From assembly GCF_014641195.1 (NCBI RefSeq), contig NZ_BMHQ01000006.1, forward strand, positions 124,001-188,000: a DNA stretch of 64,000 nucleotides, written 5' to 3'. This stretch comes from Marinithermofilum abyssi. Its GTDB lineage: Bacteria > Bacillota > Bacilli > Thermoactinomycetales > DSM-45169. Numbering within the stretch: position 1 is the first letter of the stretch; every line of letters begins with the position of its first letter. The translations under genes and the position numbers were made by a program. Of this stretch, positions 17,046 through 26,401 are shown piece after piece. Under the pieces are notes generated by a model. It did not search any database. It saw only the letters and a program-made list of their open reading frames with translations, and had not been told where the DNA came from.

Positions 17046-17080
17046 GAAACACCTCCCGCAATATGGAGGGAGGTGTTTCA
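17046..17080 (-). repeat. inverted repeat downstream of the PBP gene
   Basis: GAAACACCTCCC and GGAGGTGTTTC form an 11-bp stem with a short loop. It lies about 75 bases beyond the end of the PBP gene, but has no clear T run on the minus strand, so its role as terminator is uncertain. Confidence 0.45.
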
Positions 17081-17155
17081 TTTCCTTTCATCATATCCCC
17101 TTCCGGCTTGGACGTAAATGGGGAAATAACGAAGGGTCGAATATTTATTTTTGCC

Positions 17156-19279
17156 TTACTGATATCTGGCTTTCAACATCTTTTTGATTGTGGGGAAGAT
17201 ATAGTGACTGCCCCCTCGATCTTGCACTTCATCCACCATGGTCGCGGTGATTAGATCGGAAGCTTGCCCTTCTTTTCCGGAAATAGTCGCCAACCATCCC
17301 AATTGACGCTGGTCTTTGTCGTCCTTGCTCTTTTTGAGCTCAGCCGTACCGGTTTTGGCTCCCAAGCGGACACCTGCGGTTTTTAGATCATGGGCGGAAC
17401 CTTTGGGACGAGTGACAACACCAGTCAAGAGCTCATCCACTTTTTTGGCGGTTGCCGGAGCAATGACGTCCTTCTGCCATATTTCCGGTTTGACTGATTT
17501 CCCGTCTTTCATGATCAGCTGGGGTTTCAGCATATCCCCGTCATTGCTGAACGTAGTGTACATAGCAGCCAAATGCAGCGGGCTGATCAGAAGCTGCCCC
17601 TGTCCGTAGGCCGTATCCGCCAGCAAGATTTCGCTTTGGATTTGGCCGTTGTTGGAATACTGGGAAGGGGGTGTATCCAACGGGAAGTCCATCTTTTTGC
17701 CGAAACCGTACCGTTTCAGGTAGTCGATCATCGTATTTGCCCCGAGTTTGACACCCACGCGGGCAAAATAAATGTTGTCCGACCAGGCCAGCGCTTCACC
17801 GAGGTCAACCCCGCCTTCCGGGTTGGGGACGCGGGTGACAAAATATCCACCCCAGCTGGAATCCTTCTGCCACTTGCCGGAATCGGTGTTGTAGGTAGTC
17901 TGGGGAGTGATCTTCTTCGTATCCAGACCGATCGAAGCCGTAATCGGCTTCATCGTGGATCCAGGGGAGTAGGGAATCAGCGTCCGGTTGGTCAACGGAT
18001 AGGTGGGACCGTTCAGTCGTTTCCATTCGGAGCTGCTCAACCCAGTGACGAATTGGTTCGGGTCGTAGGATGGTGCGCTGACCATCGCCAGCACTTCGCC
18101 GGTTTTGGGATGGAGTGCAACTCCAGCCCCTTTGTCTTTACGGATACCGTCATACAACTGCTTCTGTGTCTGAAGATCGATCGTAATCTTGAAGTCTTGA
18201 CCATCCTGGGGATTTCGCTGATCGATCACTTTTTTTCGTTTGCCGTCGGGACCGACGGTCACGATCTGCCAGCCGGGTTTTCCGCGGAGTTTGTCCTCCA
18301 AGGCGTATTCCAACCCTTTTTGTCCCAGCCAATCCCCTTGCCGGTAGCCTTCCCCTTTGTGTTTTTTGAGCTCCTCCACAGTGATTTGACGCACATAACC
18401 CACTACGTGGGCGGTCAGATCTTTTTGCGGATAATAGCGGGTAGAGTGATCCTGAACAACCACGCCTGGGATCTTGACCAGAGATTTTGTCTGATCCGCA
18501 TCTTTCCCGGTAAACGTTTTTACCGGAATAAACTGGTCGGCTTTTTTCCCTTTAGCACTCTCCAGTTTTTGCTGGAGTCCTGCCGCGTCCATATTCAGCT
18601 CTTTGGCAAGAGCTTGGGTGGTTTTGGACAAATCATGGGTCTGATTGGGAATGATGCCGATGTCCACTTTTCGGTTGTTGACGGCCAGGGGTTCCCCGTT
18701 GCGGGCGAAAATCTCTCCCCGCTCCCCGGGAGGTATCCGAGTGACCCGGACCTGATCCCCTTTTTCCAACTCGGGAAAGATCATCGACGGTTGCCAATCA
18801 ATCCGCCAACCGTTGTCCTCTTTGGTCAGGTTGGCTTTGTTTTGAAAAGCGATTTTGCCCACGATCTGTGTGCCGTAAGAAGCTGAATAGGAAGCGACTG
18901 CCTTTTCTTCGCCAAAGGGCAGAGCAGAAGTCTTGGTTTTCCGGACTTTCTTCACGTCCAGATCGATCTTTTCCTGTTTGATCCCATCAGCGATTGCTTT
19001 GTGCCGCTGAACGAAGGTTTTCTTGTCCACTTGCTTTTTGGCGTTTTCGCTCAACAGGGCATACATCTGGTCATACCGGCCTTTTTCCCAGTCCTTCATG
19101 TATTGGTTCATCACGCTGCTGGGACTGGGCTGGGCCGAGTCCGCCTGATAAGCCCATGCGATGCCGATGACGGCAGTACACGCCACAGCAACACCAATAC
19201 CGGCTGCCAGCAACCGCTTGTTGCCGGAGAGTCGCGACTTCCATGTCGAAAGGTGCTCTTTCAGTTTCCCCGACTCCAT
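17156..19279 (-). CDS. class B penicillin-binding protein (PBP3/MecA-like transpeptidase)
   Basis: A membrane-anchored D,D-transpeptidase that cross-links peptidoglycan. The ATG at 19279 follows AAGGTGGGGG; the 15 upstream codons are discounted. 707 residues: a short cytoplasmic start, one membrane anchor at about 25-45, an NTF2-like MecA_N domain at about 55-165, a dimerisation domain at about 175-330, and the transpeptidase domain from about 370. The active-site motifs are SPGSTMKP (Ser in STMK), SDN (in AWSDNIYF) and KTGT (in AKTGTAELKK). The architecture matches B. subtilis PbpC and staphylococcal PBP2a, but this architecture is common in Firmicutes and is not evidence of acquired beta-lactam resistance. 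Monocistronic. Confidence 0.93.
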   Translation of the reverse strand: MESGKLKEHLSTWKSRLSGNKRLLAAGIGVAVACTAVIGIAWAYQADSAQPSPSSVMNQYMKDWEKGRYDQMYALLSENAKKQVDKKTFVQRHKAIADGIKQEKIDLDVKKVRKTKTSALPFGEEKAVASYSASYGTQIVGKIAFQNKANLTKEDNGWRIDWQPSMIFPELEKGDQVRVTRIPPGERGEIFARNGEPLAVNNRKVDIGIIPNQTHDLSKTTQALAKELNMDAAGLQQKLESAKGKKADQFIPVKTFTGKDADQTKSLVKIPGVVVQDHSTRYYPQKDLTAHVVGYVRQITVEELKKHKGEGYRQGDWLGQKGLEYALEDKLRGKPGWQIVTVGPDGKRKKVIDQRNPQDGQDFKITIDLQTQKQLYDGIRKDKGAGVALHPKTGEVLAMVSAPSYDPNQFVTGLSSSEWKRLNGPTYPLTNRTLIPYSPGSTMKPITASIGLDTKKITPQTTYNTDSGKWQKDSSWGGYFVTRVPNPEGGVDLGEALAWSDNIYFARVGVKLGANTMIDYLKRYGFGKKMDFPLDTPPSQYSNNGQIQSEILLADTAYGQGQLLISPLHLAAMYTTFSNDGDMLKPQLIMKDGKSVKPEIWQKDVIAPATAKKVDELLTGVVTRPKGSAHDLKTAGVRLGAKTGTAELKKSKDDKDQRQLGWLATISGKEGQASDLITATMVDEVQDRGGSHYIFPTIKKMLKARYQ

Positions 19280-19474
19280 AGTTTCCCCCACCTTGATTGG
19301 TTGATTGAAATACGTGATGAACACTCACCATTCTACCGTTTCTGCGGCCGCTTGTGAATGAAATTATTGTAAGGGGGCAGAAAAAAGGAAGTGAATCGTG
19401 ACGAAAAAACCGATGGAGGAATGGTCCAATTTCAATATAATAAATCTATCAATATGTCCTATGAAATGGAGCGA

Positions 19475-21001
19475 ATGGATGTGTCGAGTGAGAAAAGCAA
19501 CGAAAAAGCGGTTATAACCGGTCTGTTATTGGGAATCCTGATGGCCTCCATGGACAATACCATCGTGGCGACGGCGATGGGGACCATTGTGTCCGAGTTG
19601 GGGGATTTCGACCAATTCGTGTGGGTAACTTCCGCCTATATGATTGCCAGCGTGGCGGGAATGCCGATCTTCGGGAAGTTGTCGGATATGTACGGGCGCA
19701 AAATTTTTTACATACTGGGATTGACGCTGTTTCTGGTCGGATCGGTTTTATGCGGAACCGCTCAAAGCATGCTCCAGCTGAGCCTTTACCGTGCGATGCA
19801 GGGTTTGGGAGGAGGGGCGTTAATGCCTATTGCCTTCACCATTATCTTTGATATTTTTCCGGCCGAACGCCGAGGGAAAATGTCGGGTCTGTTTGGAGCG
19901 GTCTTTGGAATATCCAGCGTGTTCGGACCTTTATTGGGGGCTTTTATCACCGATGCGATTGATTGGCGCTGGATTTTTTATATCAATGTCCCGCTGGGTG
20001 TTCTTTCCTTATGGTTTATTTACCATAACTACCATGAAGCTTTAGAGCATGAGAGACAGCAAATCGATTGGTGGGGAGCCGGACTACTGGTTGTTTCCAT
20101 TGTCAGCTTGATGTTCGCTCTGGAGTTGGGCGGCAAACAATATGCATGGGATTCTCCCCAAGTGGTTGGATTATTTACGGTCTTTGCTGTGTTTTTGGCG
20201 GTCTTGTTATGGGTGGAAAAGCGGGTGCCGGAGCCGATCATCTCTCTGAACCTCTTTAAAAGGCGACTTTTTGCCGCGAGCCAGGGAATCGGCTTCTTTT
20301 ATGGAGCGGTGTTTATTGCGGCTACAATGTTTATCCCCATTTTCGTTCAGGCGGTGTACGGCGGTACGGCGACCCACAGCGGGATGATTTTAACCCCGAT
20401 GATGTTGGGAAGTGTTGCAGGCAGCCAAATCGGGGGGAGATTCGTCATGAAAACTTCCTACCGCAACATGATGATCGGCTCGGGCCTGCTCTTTTTGCTG
20501 GGAATTTTGCTGCTGGGGACATTGTCTTCGGATACGCCTCGCTGGCTGGTGACGATCTATATGGTAATCACCGGAGTGGGGGTAGGGATCTCCTTTCCCA
20601 TATTAAGTATGAGCTCCATTCATAATTTGAAGATGTATCAACGCGGTACGGCAAACTCGTCCATCGCTTTTTTCCGGGCGATCGGCATGACACTGGGCAT
20701 CACCGTGTTTGGGGCCATCCAGAACCATATCATGCTGCAAAAAATACGGGAAGCATTGCCAAATTTTCATCCGTTTCTATCTGGGAGGGAATTGCAGCCC
20801 CAGGCCTTGTTCCAACCGGAGGTAAGGGAGCAAATTCCTCCGCAGGTGTTGCAATCATTGACAAAAGCCTTTGCGGATTCGATCGCGCAGGTCTTCCAAT
20901 GGTCGTTGATTGCAGTAGGAATCGCGTTGGTGCTCATTTTCCTAATGAGTGATGACAGGCTGGAAACGACCGACTCCGCTGCAGCTTCATCACTAAAGTA
21001 A
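19475..21001 (+). CDS. MFS multidrug efflux transporter, DHA2 family (14 TMS)
   Basis: A membrane exporter driven by the proton gradient. The DHA2 signature LLGILMASMDNTIVATAMGTIV is in the first span, followed by GKLSDMYGRK (motif A) and later the motif-C-like FGISSVFGPLLGAF. About 14 membrane helices over about 508 residues. The start is uncertain: the frame is open from 19391, but the ATG at 19475 and the GTG at 19481 both follow a GGAG, and family members begin close to there. TATAAT at 19433-19438 may be its -10 box. The substrate cannot be read from sequence. No regulator gene is adjacent. Confidence 0.85.
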   Translation: MDVSSEKSNEKAVITGLLLGILMASMDNTIVATAMGTIVSELGDFDQFVWVTSAYMIASVAGMPIFGKLSDMYGRKIFYILGLTLFLVGSVLCGTAQSMLQLSLYRAMQGLGGGALMPIAFTIIFDIFPAERRGKMSGLFGAVFGISSVFGPLLGAFITDAIDWRWIFYINVPLGVLSLWFIYHNYHEALEHERQQIDWWGAGLLVVSIVSLMFALELGGKQYAWDSPQVVGLFTVFAVFLAVLLWVEKRVPEPIISLNLFKRRLFAASQGIGFFYGAVFIAATMFIPIFVQAVYGGTATHSGMILTPMMLGSVAGSQIGGRFVMKTSYRNMMIGSGLLFLLGILLLGTLSSDTPRWLVTIYMVITGVGVGISFPILSMSSIHNLKMYQRGTANSSIAFFRAIGMTLGITVFGAIQNHIMLQKIREALPNFHPFLSGRELQPQALFQPEVREQIPPQVLQSLTKAFADSIAQVFQWSLIAVGIALVLIFLMSDDRLETTDSAAASSLK

Positions 21002-21072
21002 CGGGAGGAAAAGATCTTGTCCATGAAGCTGGAACAAACATCTCAGTCTCATCCATCGATTGCACACGGTTT

Positions 21073-21342
21073 GTGTTCAACCATTTTTTAAGCCGTACAA
21101 ACGGGGAAAGGGCTGAGCTACGTCGCTTGCTCCCAAAAATTGACGAAATTGACCAGGGAGATTCTCGGCAAATCGCAAAAGTGCTGGAACGAAGGCTCGC
21201 GATGGTGGAGGAAAAATCCAGTCAGTTGCAGGCATTGTATGAGGAGCATATCCCCATCGTATCCCGGGCGGCTTTAAATATAATGCTGGGGACTTTGGAG
21301 CATTGCAAAACGGAGTTTGCATGGCTAAAACGCCCGGCTTAA
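21073..21342 (+). CDS. small helical protein of unknown function
   Basis: The frame encodes 89 residues, predicted helical and charged, with ELRRLLPKIDEIDQGDSRQIAKVLERRLAMVEEKSS-like coiled-coil character. The GTG at 21073 has no ribosome binding site. A strong GGGAGG lies at 21003-21008, ahead of a TTG at 21016 and an ATG at 21022 that open a 22-codon frame in another phase, closing at about 21091. A frameshift joining these two pieces is possible. It follows the MFS gene by about 70 bases and could be in its transcript. I do not recognise the family. Confidence 0.5.
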   Translation: MFNHFLSRTNGERAELRRLLPKIDEIDQGDSRQIAKVLERRLAMVEEKSSQLQALYEEHIPIVSRAALNIMLGTLEHCKTEFAWLKRPA

Positions 21343-21399
21343 GATGCGAGGGAGGACAGGCTGAAGGAAAAAGGGAGTCCCCGATCGCCGAAGATGCAT

Positions 21400-21434
21400 A
21401 ACCAAGGCCTTCGGGGGTACCGAAGGCCTTGGTT
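21400..21434 (-). terminator. bidirectional terminator between the small gene and fumarase
   Basis: AACCAAGGCCTTCGG and CCGAAGGCCTTGGTT form a perfect 15-bp stem with a five-base loop. It serves the convergent genes on both sides. Confidence 0.8.
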
Positions 21435-21442
21435 GTTTCCCG

Positions 21443-22981
21443 TCAGGAGAAGACCGGCGCTTTAAACTGGGCTAGCTTGTCGAGGGAGCTTTTCTCCACA
21501 TCTTTATGCAGGCTGTTGCCGTGGGCATCCATTGTGACGATGGCCGCGAAGTTTTTCACCCGCAGGTGCCACATCGCTTCCGGCACACCGAATTCCATAA
21601 AGTCGACACCTTCGACGCCCGTGATACAATTAGCATAATACTGTGCCGCACCGCCGATGGCGTTCAGGTAGACAGCGCCGTACTCTTTCAGCCCTTGCAG
21701 CGTTTTGGCTCCCATGCCTCCTTTTCCAATGACGGCGCGGATGCCAAACTTTTTGATGATGTCTGCTTGGTAGGGTTCTTCACGGATGCTGGTGGTAGGG
21801 CCGGCGGCTTTGACTTCCCAATTGCCGTCCTTGTCTTTCAGCATAACCGGGCCGCAGTGGTAGATGACTCCACCGTTCAAATCGACAGGGGAATTATGGT
21901 CCATCAGATATTTGTGCAGCGCATCCCGACCGGTGTGGATCAATCCGTTCAGGATCACCACATCGCCCACTTTCAGATCGCGGACTTGTTCTTCTGTAAT
22001 CGGAGGAGTCAGTACCACTTCCCGGGTATCGAAGTTTTTCTTTAGTTGCTCCGGTTCGTTCACGGTTACCTGAGGGGCCGGCTGCTCATCCTTATACAAC
22101 CACTCTTTTATCTTTCCGGTCGCCGGATCGACGGTCACTCCTTGGCGGCGGAAAGCCCAGCAATTATAAGCCACCGATACGTAGAAGCTGGCCGGGATCC
22201 GGTGCATCGAGCCGATTTTGCAACCCAAAAGGGTGGTGTTTCCGCCGAATCCCATCGTACCGATAGAGAGCTTGTTGGCGTTCTCCATAATGTAGTCTTC
22301 CAGCTTGGCCAATTCCGGGTTCGGGTTGGTGTCGTTCACTTTGCGGAAAAGCTGCTTTTTGGCCAGTTCATATCCGGTGGTTCGGTCGCCGCCGATGCCC
22401 ACTCCGATGAAACCGGCGCTGCATCCTTGTCCCTGGGCTTGATAGACACTGTGAAGGATGCATTTGCGGATGCCGTCCAAGTCTCGTCCGGCCCGGCCCA
22501 GCCCTTCCAGTTCACAGGGCAGGCTGTACTGGATGTTTTTGTTCTCACATCCGCCGCCTTTCAGGATCAGGCGGATGTCGATCTCATCTTTATCCCATTG
22601 TTCATAGTGGATCACCGGCACGCCTTCTCCCAGGTTGTCTCCGCTGTTTTCCCCGGTCAGAGAATCGACGGAGTTGGGCCGGAGCTTCCCGGTTTTGGTG
22701 GCTTCCACTACGGCTGCTTTGATGGCTTTGGTCATCTCCAGCTGGTTGACACCTACCGGCACTTTGATTTTAAAGGTAGGCATTCCGGTGTCCTGACAGA
22801 TCGGGGAGACGTTTTCTTCTGCCATTGCAATGTTGTCGGTGATCGTGCTCAATGCCAGCGCTGCCCGGGTGCCGGCATCTTCCTGTTGCTTGGCTTTCCG
22901 GATCGCTGCCCGCACGTCCGGCGACAGGTTGGTGGATGTCTCGGTAATCAGCTCAAGAATAGTATCTTTGAGTGCTTCCAT
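21443..22981 (-). CDS. fumA: class I fumarate hydratase (iron-sulfur dependent)
   Basis: Converts fumarate to malate in the citric acid cycle with an oxygen-sensitive [4Fe-4S] cluster. In this 512-residue protein the alpha part (about 1-280) and beta part (about 300-505) are fused, as in E. coli FumA. The three cluster cysteines are seen in SPICQDTG, GGGCENKN and GCSAGFIG. The beta part carries the family segment MGAKTLQGLKEYGAVY. The upstream region contains TATAAT, with a poor -35, and the sequence CACGATTC repeated. B. subtilis uses a class II enzyme (CitG); class I enzymes are known in other Bacillales. Confidence 0.93.
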   Translation of the reverse strand: MEALKDTILELITETSTNLSPDVRAAIRKAKQQEDAGTRAALALSTITDNIAMAEENVSPICQDTGMPTFKIKVPVGVNQLEMTKAIKAAVVEATKTGKLRPNSVDSLTGENSGDNLGEGVPVIHYEQWDKDEIDIRLILKGGGCENKNIQYSLPCELEGLGRAGRDLDGIRKCILHSVYQAQGQGCSAGFIGVGIGGDRTTGYELAKKQLFRKVNDTNPNPELAKLEDYIMENANKLSIGTMGFGGNTTLLGCKIGSMHRIPASFYVSVAYNCWAFRRQGVTVDPATGKIKEWLYKDEQPAPQVTVNEPEQLKKNFDTREVVLTPPITEEQVRDLKVGDVVILNGLIHTGRDALHKYLMDHNSPVDLNGGVIYHCGPVMLKDKDGNWEVKAAGPTTSIREEPYQADIIKKFGIRAVIGKGGMGAKTLQGLKEYGAVYLNAIGGAAQYYANCITGVEGVDFMEFGVPEAMWHLRVKNFAAIVTMDAHGNSLHKDVEKSSLDKLAQFKAPVFS

Positions 22982-23123
22982 AAAAAGAACCCCTTTGAAT
23001 CGTGGAATCGTGAATCGCTTTCAATTTCTATTATATCTGAAGCGTCAAAGAGGTTAAGGGGAATCTTTTCCATTGGAAAGCGCCCGGGAGCATGGCGACC
23101 CTGGGCGCAAAGGTTGCAGAAGT

Positions 23124-23369
23124 CTATATTTGCAAGCCTCTTTGGGCCGTCTTGATGAACCGTTCTTCTGCTTCTATCAAACCACATACAGCGCATTGCA
23201 CACGATAAGCTTCTCCGGTGTAGGGAATGTGAAGGGGATCGTCTTCTGCTATAGTGGCTGTGATTTCTCCGGTGTGAGGATCTTTTTTGACCGACTGGGC
23301 TACTTGCTGGATCAGGTTAAAACGGGTGCGATTCGTGCCGCAGGACGGACACAGATAGGGAGATTCCAT
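23124..23369 (-). CDS. small zinc-ribbon protein, function unknown
   Basis: The start at 23369 (MESPYLCPSCG) is chosen because AAGGAGG sits 11 bases before it. 81 residues with Cys7-Cys10 and Cys59-Cys62 pairs, i.e. a treble-clef or ribbon-type zinc site; the segment between is acidic. The last part ends ERFIKTAQ. The conserved look suggests a nucleic-acid or protein-interaction module, but I cannot name a family. It is divergent from the M2 peptidase gene that begins about 130 bases to the right. Confidence 0.65.
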   Translation of the reverse strand: MESPYLCPSCGTNRTRFNLIQQVAQSVKKDPHTGEITATIAEDDPLHIPYTGEAYRVQCAVCGLIEAEERFIKTAQRGLQI

Positions 23370-23501
23370 ATCGGCAAACACCTCCTTATGACTAAGCCTG
23401 TCCAGAACAGGAGGGGACATACGAAGAAAAGGGATTGTGTAACCATGGGGATGGGTGTATTTTGAAAATGAGGATCCTTTTGAAAATGGAGGCCATTAGC
23501 T

Positions 23502-25154
23502 ATGGGCAACAAAGTGAAAGATTGGCTGAAAAAAACGGTGCCAGTGGTGCAATCGTTGGAACGTCGGGTGGCGGAGTCTTATTGGCAGGCGGCTACTACC
23601 GGTGACAGCCGGTATGAAGAGGAATATACAACCGCATTGGGGGGACTGCGTCGTTTTTATGCCGATCCTCAACTCTTTTCCCGGTTGCAGTCTTTTCGGG
23701 AGAGCAACATAGAGGATGCGCAGCTTCGCCGTCAGTTGGATGTGTTGTACATGGAAGCGGCGATGGTGCAGATGCCGGAAGAGGATATTCAAGCGATCAC
23801 CCAGCTGGAAGCGCAAATCGAAAGGTCTTTTATTCATCATCGGGCAGAGTTTCGGGGAACACCGGTGACGGATAATGAATTGAAAGAGATATTGAAAGAT
23901 GAGACAGATACATACAAGCGAAAAGACGCCTGGAAGGCCAGCAAACAGATCGGGAAGCGCGTAGCACCCCTTTTGAGGGAGCTGGTGAAGCGGCGGAATC
24001 AGGCGGCACAAAGACAAGGATATCAGGATTATTACGAGATGGCCCTGAAGTTGAGTGAGTTGGACGAGGGGCTTTTATTCTCCTTGTTGGAGGATCTGAA
24101 AATCAAAACCGATCAACCCTTTGCCGATCTGAAAAAAGAGTTGGATAAACAGGTGGCGGACCGGTTTGGTTTGTTGCCGGAAGGTGTTCGTCCCTGGCAT
24201 TATGTCGATCCCTTTTTCCAGGAAGCTCCGCCTGTGTTTTCACGGGAGCTGGCGTTGGATGCGCATTTTGAAGGGCGCTCCCTGGAGGAACTGGCGATTC
24301 GTACTTTTCGGGAAATCGGACTGTTTGTGGAAGAGATACTGGATTGCAGCGATTTGTATGAGCGAAAGGGTAAATCCCAGCATGCGTTCTGCTTGGATAT
24401 AGACCGGGAAGGGGATGTCCGAATCCTGTGCAATTTGCACGGCAATGGGTATTGGATGGGAACCCTTCTGCACGAATTGGGTCATGCGGTCTATGATCGA
24501 TACCACAACCAGTCTCTGCCGTATTTGCTCAGGAAACCGGCTCATATCGCCGTTACCGAAGCGGTCGCCATGCTGATGGGGCGTTTGGTCCGGGATCCGG
24601 AATGGTTGACGAAAGTGGCGGAGTTCCCCAAGGACCAGATGGAAGCGGTGAAGGAAGCGCTTCAGAAACAGACCGCTTTGGATATGCTGGTCTTCCTGCG
24701 CTGGTGTTTGGTCATGGTTCATTTTGAACGGGAGCTCTACCGGAATCCTGACGGCGATCTCAACACGTGCTGGTGGGATATGGTCGAGCAGTATCAGTTT
24801 GTCCCCCGTCCAGAGACGAGGAATGCTCCGGACTGGGCGGCGAAAATTCATTTGGGGACGGCGCCTGTCTATTACCAGAACTATTTGCTGGGTGAATTGA
24901 CGGCGTCACAGATCTTCCATGCGATGCAGAAGGAAACCGGTGCTGAAGGTCATCCTTTGGTCAACAACCCGGATGCAGGGGCATTTTTACGTGAACGGAT
25001 TTTTCATCAAGGAGCTGCACTGCCTTGGGGGGAAATGCTCAAAATGGCAACGGGCAGTAAGCTGACCGCCCATCATTTCATTCAGCAATTTGTACCGGAG
25101 CCGGCGGACGAGGCAAAGCCCAGAAGAGTGCCGAAGGAAAAAGCAGACAGATAA
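23502..25154 (+). CDS. M2 family (ACE-like) zinc metallopeptidase
   Basis: 550 residues. The HELGH zinc motif (about residue 324) with the downstream glutamate in HIAVTEAVAMLMGRL (about residue 350) matches gluzincin peptidyl-dipeptidases of the M2 family, relatives of angiotensin-converting enzyme. The C-terminal GTAPVYYQNYLLGELTASQ segment is typical of the M2/M3 superfamily and holds the substrate tyrosine. No signal peptide: it is probably a cytoplasmic peptide-degrading enzyme. A usable ribosome binding site (GGAGG-like) precedes the ATG. Substrates unknown. It ends in a terminator shared with the convergent mraY gene. Confidence 0.85.
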   Translation: MGNKVKDWLKKTVPVVQSLERRVAESYWQAATTGDSRYEEEYTTALGGLRRFYADPQLFSRLQSFRESNIEDAQLRRQLDVLYMEAAMVQMPEEDIQAITQLEAQIERSFIHHRAEFRGTPVTDNELKEILKDETDTYKRKDAWKASKQIGKRVAPLLRELVKRRNQAAQRQGYQDYYEMALKLSELDEGLLFSLLEDLKIKTDQPFADLKKELDKQVADRFGLLPEGVRPWHYVDPFFQEAPPVFSRELALDAHFEGRSLEELAIRTFREIGLFVEEILDCSDLYERKGKSQHAFCLDIDREGDVRILCNLHGNGYWMGTLLHELGHAVYDRYHNQSLPYLLRKPAHIAVTEAVAMLMGRLVRDPEWLTKVAEFPKDQMEAVKEALQKQTALDMLVFLRWCLVMVHFERELYRNPDGDLNTCWWDMVEQYQFVPRPETRNAPDWAAKIHLGTAPVYYQNYLLGELTASQIFHAMQKETGAEGHPLVNNPDAGAFLRERIFHQGAALPWGEMLKMATGSKLTAHHFIQQFVPEPADEAKPRRVPKEKADR

Positions 25155-25184
25155 AAACGGCTCTGCTAGCAAACTTATCCTTTC

Positions 25185-25210
25185 ACTTCCCCTGCGGGGG
25201 AAGTTTTTTT
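25185..25210 (+). terminator. intrinsic terminator after the M2 peptidase
   Basis: ACTTCCCC / GGGGAAGT with a short loop, then TTTTTTT. It overlaps the end of the convergent mraY gene. Confidence 0.8.
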
Positions 25211-26237
25211 AATGGAGTGCCCACGGCAGTGGATTGGGCCGCAAAAAAATCTGCAGATAAATTCCCAGGCCGGCACTGAGAAAGCCCGCCAGCCAAAATG
25301 TGGTGACCACCCGCCATTCGGACCATCCGCTCAACTCAAAGTGGTGATGAATCGGGCTCATCCGAAACACCCGTTTTCCCCGCAGTTTAAAAGAGGCGAC
25401 TTGAATTATAACGGACAAGGTTTCCAACACAAACACCAACCCGATGATCGGCAACAGCAGTTCCGTTTTGGTGATCACGGCCAGTGCAGCCAATCCGCCG
25501 CCCAAGGCGAGCGATCCGGTATCTCCCATGAATACCTTGGCAGGATGAGCGTTAAAGACGAGAAAACCCAACAGTCCCCCAACGACCGAGGCGGAAAAAA
25601 TAGCCACCATGTCGTTATGTTGATACAAACCGATGATGGCATAGGCACCATAAGCAATTGCCGCGGTTCCAGCCACCAGCCCGTCCAGGCCGTCTGTCAG
25701 ATTAACTGCGTTGGAAGCGGCGATCATTAAGAAAACGAGAAAGGGGAGATACAGCCAGTTCAACTCCCATTCCATATGAGTTCCCGGGATTCCGATGGAG
25801 GAGATGGAAGGGTATTCCCCCCGCAATACCCGCACCTCAAGCAAAATCCAAAACAATATCAGCCCGATCAGCAATTGTCCCCCTAATTTTTGTGCCGCAG
25901 TCAGTCCTAAGTTCCGTTTCAACACCACTTTGATGTAATCATCCATAAAGCCGATCAAACCATACCCCATGGTAGCAAAAAGAAGGAAAAATAAGTCCGA
26001 CATCGATGGAGAGATCCCGAGCCAGCGATGGGTGATGGGAACTGCGGCGAGAAAGGCGGCGCTCAAAAACAGCACCCCGCCCATGGTGGGAGTTCCCGCT
26101 TTTCTTAAATGGGCCTGGGGTCCCTCAGCCCGAATCGACTGGCCTGCTTTCAGATGCTTTAAGAGTGGAATCACCACGGGTCCCAGAATCAAGACCAAAA
26201 GCATGGCTGCGATGAGCGGCAGCAGAATGGTAAGCAT
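25209..26237 (-). CDS. mraY: phospho-N-acetylmuramoyl-pentapeptide transferase (MraY-type)
   Basis: An integral membrane enzyme (about 10 spans, 342 residues) that moves phospho-MurNAc-pentapeptide to undecaprenyl phosphate, making lipid I. The family motifs are present: GTPTMGG (about 50), FMDDYIK (about 98), [12 protein letters not shown] (about 180), [10 protein letters not shown] and the HHHFE loop near residue 290. It is not in the usual dcw cluster with murD/murF/murG; here it stands alone between a peptidase and an unknown gene. It may therefore be a second copy, or the only one relocated. Sporulation-specific use is possible but not shown. Confidence 0.9.
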   Translation of the reverse strand: MLTILLPLIAAMLLVLILGPVVIPLLKHLKAGQSIRAEGPQAHLRKAGTPTMGGVLFLSAAFLAAVPITHRWLGISPSMSDLFFLLFATMGYGLIGFMDDYIKVVLKRNLGLTAAQKLGGQLLIGLILFWILLEVRVLRGEYPSISSIGIPGTHMEWELNWLYLPFLVFLMIAASNAVNLTDGLDGLVAGTAAIAYGAYAIIGLYQHNDMVAIFSASVVGGLLGFLVFNAHPAKVFMGDTGSLALGGGLAALAVITKTELLLPIIGLVFVLETLSVIIQVASFKLRGKRVFRMSPIHHHFELSGWSEWRVVTTFWLAGFLSAGLGIYLQIFLRPNPLPWALH

Positions 26238-26367
26238 ATCCGGTTTCTCTCCTTTAGGCCATCTGGACTCAAAAGCTTATATCAATATACTATAAATCCT
26301 CTTGATCGGACATAACATGAAAAAATGAATGAAGAAGGAAAAACATGAGTTTGTCCGATAAGAGATG

Positions 26368-26391
26368 AAAAAGAAAAGAGCATTTGCGCTC
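26368..26391 (-). terminator. terminator of the HExxH gene
   Basis: On the minus strand GAGC-GCAAAT-GCTC is followed by TTTTCTTTTT. The stem is short, so it is a modest candidate. Confidence 0.5.
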
Positions 26392-26401
26392 CGGATCGGC
26401 A

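Noticed and set aside
17156-19279. Acquired methicillin-resistance gene (mecA)
   Set aside because: The MecA_N domain is common in native class B PBPs of Firmicutes; no mobile-element context is present.
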